From the NCBI RefSeq assembly GCF_003597395.2, contig NC_133770.1:2583532-2647531 (forward strand): a stretch of DNA of 64,000 nucleotides, in the 5' to 3' direction. How positions within the stretch are numbered: position 1 is the stretch's first letter; each line of letters opens with the position of its first letter. Both the position numbers and the translations under genes were made by a program. Below, in pieces: positions 57,571-64,000 of this stretch. Below the pieces are notes generated by a model, which was given only the letters and a program-made list of their open reading frames with translations, did not search any database and was not told the origin of the DNA. This DNA is from Chelonoidis abingdonii. Its lineage: Eukaryota > Chordata > Testudines > Testudinidae.

Positions 57571-57609
57571 GTGTGTGTGTGTGTGTGTGCGCGTGTGCGC
57601 GTGCGCGTG
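57571..57609. repeat. (GT)n/(GC) microsatellite
   Basis: GT repeats of about 10 units passing into GCGCGTGTGCGCG. The first type I unit lacks the expansion at the matching position near 3,070-3,090. Confidence 0.9.
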
Positions 57610-57777
57610 AGCTGCCTCTATACGGGGGTGAAATTCACCCATAACATTTCAGTTACAGGCCCCATCTCTGAACATGTTTATATTGACACTTAAAGAATTT
57701 AGACTGATTAAAAATCAGGGAACTCGTTAAAATATTTCAATGTGTTTGTAAAAATCATAAGCTGAAATTGAACACCA

Positions 57778-59780
57778 GCCATAAGAACGGCCACACCGTG
57801 TCAGACCAATGGTCCATCTTGCCCAGGATCCCGTCTTCCAACAGTGCCAGGTACGTAAGAGGGAATCAGTGATCCTCCCTTTTTGTCCATTCCCAGCTTC
57901 TGGTGGTCAGTTTTAGGACCCCCAGAGCATGAGGATTGAGTCACTGATCATTTTGGCTAATAGCCATGATGGACTTATCCTCCATCAACTTATCTAGTTC
58001 TGTTTTGAACCCTGGTATATTTTTGACCATCAGAATGTCCCCTGGCAATGAATTCCACAGGTTGACTGTGCGCTGTGTGAAGAACTTCCTTTTGTTTGTT
58101 TTTAAACCTGCTGCCTATTAATTTCATCAAATCACCTCTAGTTCTTGTGTTATGTGATTGGGGTCAGTAACGCAGCCCTATTCCCTTTCTCAGTGCCCTC
58201 ATAACTGTATAGACTCTATCATAGTCCCCTTAGTTGTTTTTTTTTCTTTTACATTGAACAATCCTAGTCTCTTCAATCTCTCCTTGCACGAAAGCTGTTC
58301 CACACATTTTTGTTAGCTTCTCTGTGCATTTTCCATTTCTAATATCTTTTTACAGGTAGGGTGCCCAGAACTACATGGCATGGATTTCTATAGTGGCAGA
58401 TATTGTCATTATCAATCCTTTTCCTACTAGTTCCTGTCATTCTATTAGGTTTTTTTTGACTGCCTCTGCACACTGAGCAGATGTTTTCAGAGAACATGAC
58501 TCCAACATCTCCTTCTTGGGTTGTAACAGCCAATTTAGACCCCCTCATTTTGTATGTATAGTTGGGATTATGTTTTCCAATGTGAATTACTTTGTACTTA
58601 TCAATACTGAATTTCATCTGGAATTTTGCTGCCTGGTTACCAGTTTTGTTGAATCCCTTTGTGATTCTTTGCAGTTAATTTTGGATTTAACCATCTTGAG
58701 CAATTTTGCATCATCTGCAAACTTTGCCTTCCTCATGTTTAAACCCATTTTTCTAGGGTCATTTATGAATATGTTAAAGAGCACAGGTCCAGTACAGGTT
58801 GTTGTGGGGATCTCCACTATTTACACCTTTCCATTGTGAAAACTGACCATTTATTCCTACCAAGCTTTGTTACCAGTTAATGATCCGTGAAAGAAAAGAC
58901 CTGCCTCTTATCCCATAACTGATCTACTTTGCTTAGGAGCCTTCGATGTGAGACCTTATCAAAGGCTTTTTGAAGAGCCCAGTACTCTATATCCACTGGA
59001 TCCCCCTTGTCCACTGATGCTTGTTGACGACCATCCTCCAAGGAATTCTACTAGATTGGTGAGGCATGATTTTCCCTTTACAAAAACCATGTTGGTTCTT
59101 ACGCCAACCAAATCATGTTTCATCTCTGGTCTGTGTCTGATTTGCTATTCATGCTGCTTCACTACCGAGGATTCTCGCTCAAACTGCCACTTGTGCCCTG
59201 GAGAAACTGAATCGCAGGAACTTACTGACCTGTATCTGCATCAGGATCTCCTCGGCTGAGCAGCCTTTTATAAAAAAATGGTGACGTCAGTCATTAGCTA
59301 CTTGCGCTCCAGTCAGCTACTGGTACAGAGGCGAGGACTTTAACGCAATAGTCCTTTTAACATTACCAGTTTAGTAGTTCTGCAGTTTTCACATTGGAGT
59401 TCAGCTCCAAATGCTTCGTGGTAGTGATATATTACCTGGTCCTGCTGTAACAGATTCACTTACTGTGTAATGTGATCAATTTGTTCCTCAGACTTGACAC
59501 TCTAGATCCGACACCAGAAACGCAAGTCTGGACAGTTGCCTCAGATTTGTCACCTAAAAACAATGGCTCAGGGTGGGGATCCTGTGGGGACCTTTCCCAC
59601 CCGTTCTGCAGTGATGAACTGATGCATGTAATTCATTGAGCTTCTCTGTAACGGGCCCTTGAGTGCTTCTTTAGCAACCTTGACTCTTCGGTGGTCGCAC
59701 TGATTGTTTGCCAGGCTTCCTGCTTCTGATGTACTTTAAAGGGTTTGTACTCTGATCTGTCTGTTCTCCCGGGGTGGGGG
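57778..59780 (-). mobile_element. CR1 LINE, antisense (paralogous to 3,259 and 35,456)
   Basis: The 3' end at the left (CATAAGAACGGCCACACCG) and the RT block (complement of AKFADDAK near 58,707-58,732) place it in the same site as the other two. From about 58,720 onward small insertions relative to 35,456-36,640 become frequent. Confidence 0.8.
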
Positions 59781-62700
59781 TGGGGTGGAGGGGTTGGCTG
59801 TTGTGCGTGATGGAGGAAAGCTCGGGGACAAACAGCCTAGACACTCTCCCTCCTGCAGCCTGGGGCTGTAATCTCCTGCTGCTACACTGGTATCATTTCG
59901 CTCTCCGGACTTGGCATGGTGAGCGGAGGGGGAGCTCTTGGGCAGTGGGGTTGGTTTCCGTCATTTTGGTCCTTGTACCCTGGGCTGGGTGAGCCCCGAC
60001 TATCTCTAGACTGTCCCCTGCCTCAGGGGACCCCTGCACATCATCAGTTCTCTGCTGTGCCCCTTCTGGTGGTTGTGTTCATCAATCTGGTCTGCACGTT
60101 TTTGGCACAGCAGGCATCACCCGCAGAAGTTCGTGCCAGCTCAGCACAGGAGTAGCTGCCCGGTGCGCTTGATCTCCTGTCATTCATTTCATTTCTCCTG
60201 TGTTGCGTGCAGGCCTGGGGGTGCTTCCCAGGGGGTCCCCATGACCCCTTGGAGAGTTTGTCCGGCACAAAGAGAAGCAGGAGGTTTTGAGTCTATTTTT
60301 CAAGAGTGACACTAAATTGCTGCTGATCCTTGTGACTGGCAGGTGGGGTAGCCAGGGAGCCCGTCTTAATAGCAGAAACAGAGAATTCATCACTTGCTGC
60401 AAGTGATGAAACAGTGGCCAAGGAACCAAGGATCTAAAGGGCTTTGTGTAGGAGAGATTCTCACGCACATGCATTCCATCATCTGTGGGTGAGCCCACAC
60501 GGTCTCCTGTTGACATTGCTGACTCGTAGCAGTTTCCTTGCACTGCAGGAAGGTGGCTGGCATTTTCGGTGCATCTCTTCTCCCTCGCTGAGTTTGGGCC
60601 ATGGGTTGTGTTAGCACAACAGCAGCCAAGGCTGGGTTGTTCTTTTAACCCTCTTACCCCTCTGAGTTGGCAGCAACAAGGGCGGGTTCAGTACTCCAGG
60701 GGTTGTAGACTGCACACACTACGCAATGAAAAGGCGCACTGGCTCGAACCCTCAGGAAGGGGCCCGTAACCCCCCCTCCTTTAGGAAAAGCCACCGCGGG
60801 GCGCCTACGCCTCTAGGGAGCGAAATACTAGTTCCAGGTTCCTATAGTCCTACAAATTCCTAAGTCCTGGTGCAAGTCTCTCAACAGCTTATATGTCCTC
60901 ACCCGTATACGTTCAGTGGCACACGATGGCCATTGTTAGAGACTACAGAGATTACAGGTAGAGTCAACTCACATTAAGTCAAAGATAGTTGCAGTTGTAC
61001 TTCCCCTCTTCGCAAGCTGCACGGACGTCTGAGAGTGTTAGCAAAAGCCCTTTGTAATAAAGACTAGGGAACAATGCAGCATTATGTTGAGGAAAACACC
61101 ACAAACAGGCTGCATGGACACAAATCACTGCGGCTTTTCATGAGGCAAACTATGACCCACCTCCCAGTACGTTTGGCAATGTCCTTTTCCCCTCAGGTTC
61201 TTACGTTACCATCAAATCACCCCACGGAAGTCCATAATGTCAAGCCCAAAAGTCTCTGTGCCTGGTCAGGGCTTGCCCCAGAGTTCAAAAGTTTTTAGTT
61301 CATCTGCAACTAATGAAGTTTTACCCCCAGCAACTAGTTCTAGTAGAATGGGGGAGAGGCATATGAGATGTATAAGATGTCTAGGACACCTTACATGGGC
61401 CTGGGACTGACTGTTGGGCTCCCTCTGTATTCGCATGGAGTTCTGCTGCAGCCATGCATCTAAAACATCGAATGGAGTCCGCCTGCATCCACCACCATCA
61501 ATCTACTCCTCCAGCTGTCCCCACTAAACTGCTCCACTATGTCTAACATCCCAGCAAAACTGCTCTACTCTGCTAGCCGCTTTAACAATATTATATCTTA
61601 GAGATCCCCCACTAGTTAACCACAGCACTTAGCATCTCAAGCCAGTATATGTTAGCTTGCAGTAGAGGAGCCCCAGTGCACTACTAGCCTAAAGCAAATC
61701 CAGTTCAACAATCTCTAGCTAGACTCCTAAATGAAATTAGTAGCTTTATTATTCAACAACAGAGCAAAGAAAAGATGCAATTGATCATCCAGGCCCTCAA
61801 AGGTGCCTGAACCATCAAACACACATTCCTATCCCTAAACCTTTCTTAGTTCACTGGGTTTTGGAACCCATGTCCCTTGTGTAGTGAGAGCTACAGAGTT
61901 GATGGTGAGATCTTCTGTCATTAAACAGTTTCATAGTCCCTCATTCACATAATCAGGGTAACAACATGTTATTTATCCTGCCCCAATAACCGAGAAATTG
62001 GGGATCCCACAGCTGTCAAAGTGACCATTTTGGGCTTCCGTGGGCTAATGCTAGGAGGGGTGGGTGTGCCTATGCAAACAAGATCAGCCTCTGAAATTCT
62101 TTTCCACACTCGCTATAATTCACCACTAGATGTCAGGGTAGAGCTCATCCTGACTCTGCTTACACCCTCATTCATTCCCAGCCATGCCACATCCCTTCCA
62201 TACCTAGCGCTAAATTCTCCCCTGAGGTAACTCCCTGGAGGCAGTGGGGTTGTTTCAGTGGAGAATTTGCCCCTGACTGTTTAGCTTTGGTTTGGTTCCA
62301 GTGTGTCACCATCGGGGGCAGGAATGTGTCTCCTCTGAGTCATGTGGTGCTGGCCCAGTTTCAGGTGCGGTGAGAGAATGAGCAAGTGATGGGAGTGTTT
62401 TCATTGAACTGCCTGGGCCCGAGGGCAGGTAAATTCTGCCAGATGCCAGTAACAGCTCCGGGTCATATGACAGGTCGGCCCAAATGAATCCTTTGATGGA
62501 GATACACTAGCCATGACTCTAGGCCCTGCTATGCTCCGTACGGCCATAACTCCTCTGGTTTTACTGCAACGTTCACAATTTTATCACAACTCTAGCGGGT
62601 TGGGGGTTGCTTTATTATCTGTCTCAGGAAAACATGATGGCAGGGGCCACACCTCAATTTTCCCTTATTCAAAATGGCTGCCATCTTCTATTACTGTCAG

Positions 62701-64000
62701 TGGGGCTGAAGCAGCAGTGTGGTCACCATGACCCTATGGCAAGTGGCAGAAAGGGGTGGGGCTGTGTGCTGGGCTGCAGATGGAAAAGGGAGGGGTTGGG
62801 TTTCATTTTGTCTCCCCACTTGTTCTGGCCTAGGGCCCCAGGAAACCTGAATTCAGCTCTGTGTCTAACTGAGCACAGTGTGTGTTTGGGCAGCCCCAGC
62901 CCCCTAGCTAAGAAGGAAGAGAAGGTCATTCTGGGGGTGACAAGCTCCAGCAGCTCTAGGGGGCTATTGAAGGCCCCCCTACACCACAGTAAATGGTCAG
63001 CTTCTAGCACCCCCAAACACAGGCTGCACCAGCACTTGCGTCTCAGCCTCTGTAGGCTCTGCTTCTTCTGCAGGTTAGCAACAGACATGCTCCAGCCCCT
63101 GGGCATCCGAGCATCCTCACCAGTGTCCAGCCCTGGAGCCACTAAGCACTCACAGAATTGCAGACCTGAGGTTCCAAAGGCGCAGTACAGCACCGCTTAC
63201 TAGTTACCCTGGGAACATGGCTCCGCGTAGCACTCAGCGCTGAGATTTGTACATAGAGAAGATGAGTGTACAAGGTTCAGAATGTCACATGGCAGCTAGC
63301 ACCAGCACTGGAAATAACAGGTTACAGATAAAATAAAACGATAGCCCACAGACTAAAGCCTCAGCTTAACTCATGGGACATTATGATGTCATCAGCGCAG
63401 AAGTTCATCCCAAATCCTCCCTGTGTGTTCCAGCCTGGCGTGTCTGTGAGCTTCTGTTCGTGAAGCAAGGCCACCATCAGCTCACGTCCTAGGTGAAAGA
63501 TCCTGTGTCTCTCCCTGCTTTCTCCTGATAGACCTGACTAATTCCTTGATCTTAGTCCTAAACCAGACCCCCTCCTGCTGCACGTCCCTTCCTTTGTGTG
63601 ATCTCTGATAGACATTGCAATCTTGATTACCTGGTGATTCCATGCGCACTTTGACTTCCATGGTCAGACACACAATACACAGCGGTCAGCCAGGCATTGT
63701 CTCCTGTCCCTCATCTGCACAGAACCTGTCACTCTCTGGTGACCTGCCTTACAGACCTTGTACGTTCTCAGTGTGTGTATATACACAGATATAATCTCCT
63801 TACATATTGTCTATACATAGAGCACATGATGATTATGAGGACCAGCACGACACAGGCTTTCAGCAGAGAACTTGCTTGGTACTCTTTGCCAAACGAGTTT
63901 GCAGCTACCAGACCCAGGGGAGCCCTGTAACCTCTGTGCACCCCTCTGCCCCCTGCCAGTTGGCGCCAAGAGGTCCCTTACAGCCCCCATCCTACGTGTG
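59781..64000. other. Type I flank block, third copy, no gene seen
   Basis: Tracks 36,641-41,080 to the end of the window, including the LTR-like insertion (60,640-62,150). Up to about 61,400 it is insertion-rich. After that it is the cleaner of the two copies. No conserved reading frame. Confidence 0.5.

Larger units (their letters stand above)
55896..57777 (+). other. 3' flank/3' UTR of GIMAP copy 4 (type I flank)
   Basis: Diverged copy of 919-3,257 without the SINE-like and Tc1/mariner-like insertions, so it shows the pre-insertion state. It includes the inverted 58-bp segment relative to copy 1. Confidence 0.6.

Noticed and set aside
1..64000. CRISPR arrays, rRNA and tRNA genes
   Set aside because: No regularly spaced direct repeats, no rRNA-like sequence and no convincing tRNA cloverleaf were seen on either strand.

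Overview
This is vertebrate nuclear DNA, most likely from a turtle or another non-avian sauropsid. The evidence is dense CR1-type LINE fragments, several miniature DNA transposons with (G)GGCTTGTCTACAC or GGCTGTGTCTACAC ends, a palindromic hAT element and a Ty3/gypsy element of the Gmr1 type. There is no sign of bacterial gene organisation, and long ORFs are rare. The species is inferred from repeat style only.

The only host genes I can support are four copies, all on the + strand, of the large GTPase exon of a GIMAP/IAN (AIG1-family) immune GTPase: 98-918, 25,714-26,645, 31,996-32,927 and 55,066-55,895. Each starts at the same phase-1 splice acceptor (TTGTTCCCAACAG) and none has its own ATG, so the start codon lies in an upstream exon I could not identify. 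Two gene types exist. Type I (98-918, and the 3' part of 55,066-55,895) has a basic C-terminus. Type II (25,714 and 31,996, identical in predicted protein) has an acidic tail that runs into a DNA transposon. The fourth copy is a mosaic: its 5' flank and first half are type II, its last part and 3' flank are type I.

Layout. 1-6.9 kb: type I gene and its 3' flank with an antisense CR1. 6.9-13.1 kb: LTR fragments and an antisense, indel-riddled Gmr1-like retrotransposon. 13.1-24.7 kb: repeats only (three CR1 copies, ERV-like LTR fragments, a CA microsatellite). 24.8-35.45 kb: two tandem type II units with a period near 6.28 kb, the second cut by a single n at 35,455. 35.46-41.1 kb: the 3' flank of a type I unit without its gene. 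41.1-49.8 kb: unrecognised or repeat-derived DNA with a G-rich block. 49,825-49,924: a run of N. 49.9-52.2 kb: an error-rich copy of the type II 3' flank. 52.2-55.5 kb: near-exact copy of 29.1-32.4 kb. 55.5-64 kb: type I gene end and type I flank, which again matches 35.46-41.1 kb at an offset of about 23 kb.

Comparing the paralogous blocks with one another is the most informative reading. It shows clean empty and filled transposon sites, a 58-bp micro-inversion, a 118-bp displaced fragment, and stretches where one copy is full of small insertions relative to the other. The last pattern looks like uncorrected long-read gap filling, so part of the tandem structure may be an assembly artefact or an uncollapsed haplotype. 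No undescribed defence system or similar was found. The main biological points are the GIMAP mosaicism, the divergent C-termini (including a possible CaaX box), the shared DTPA G3 motif, and the Gmr1 domain order.
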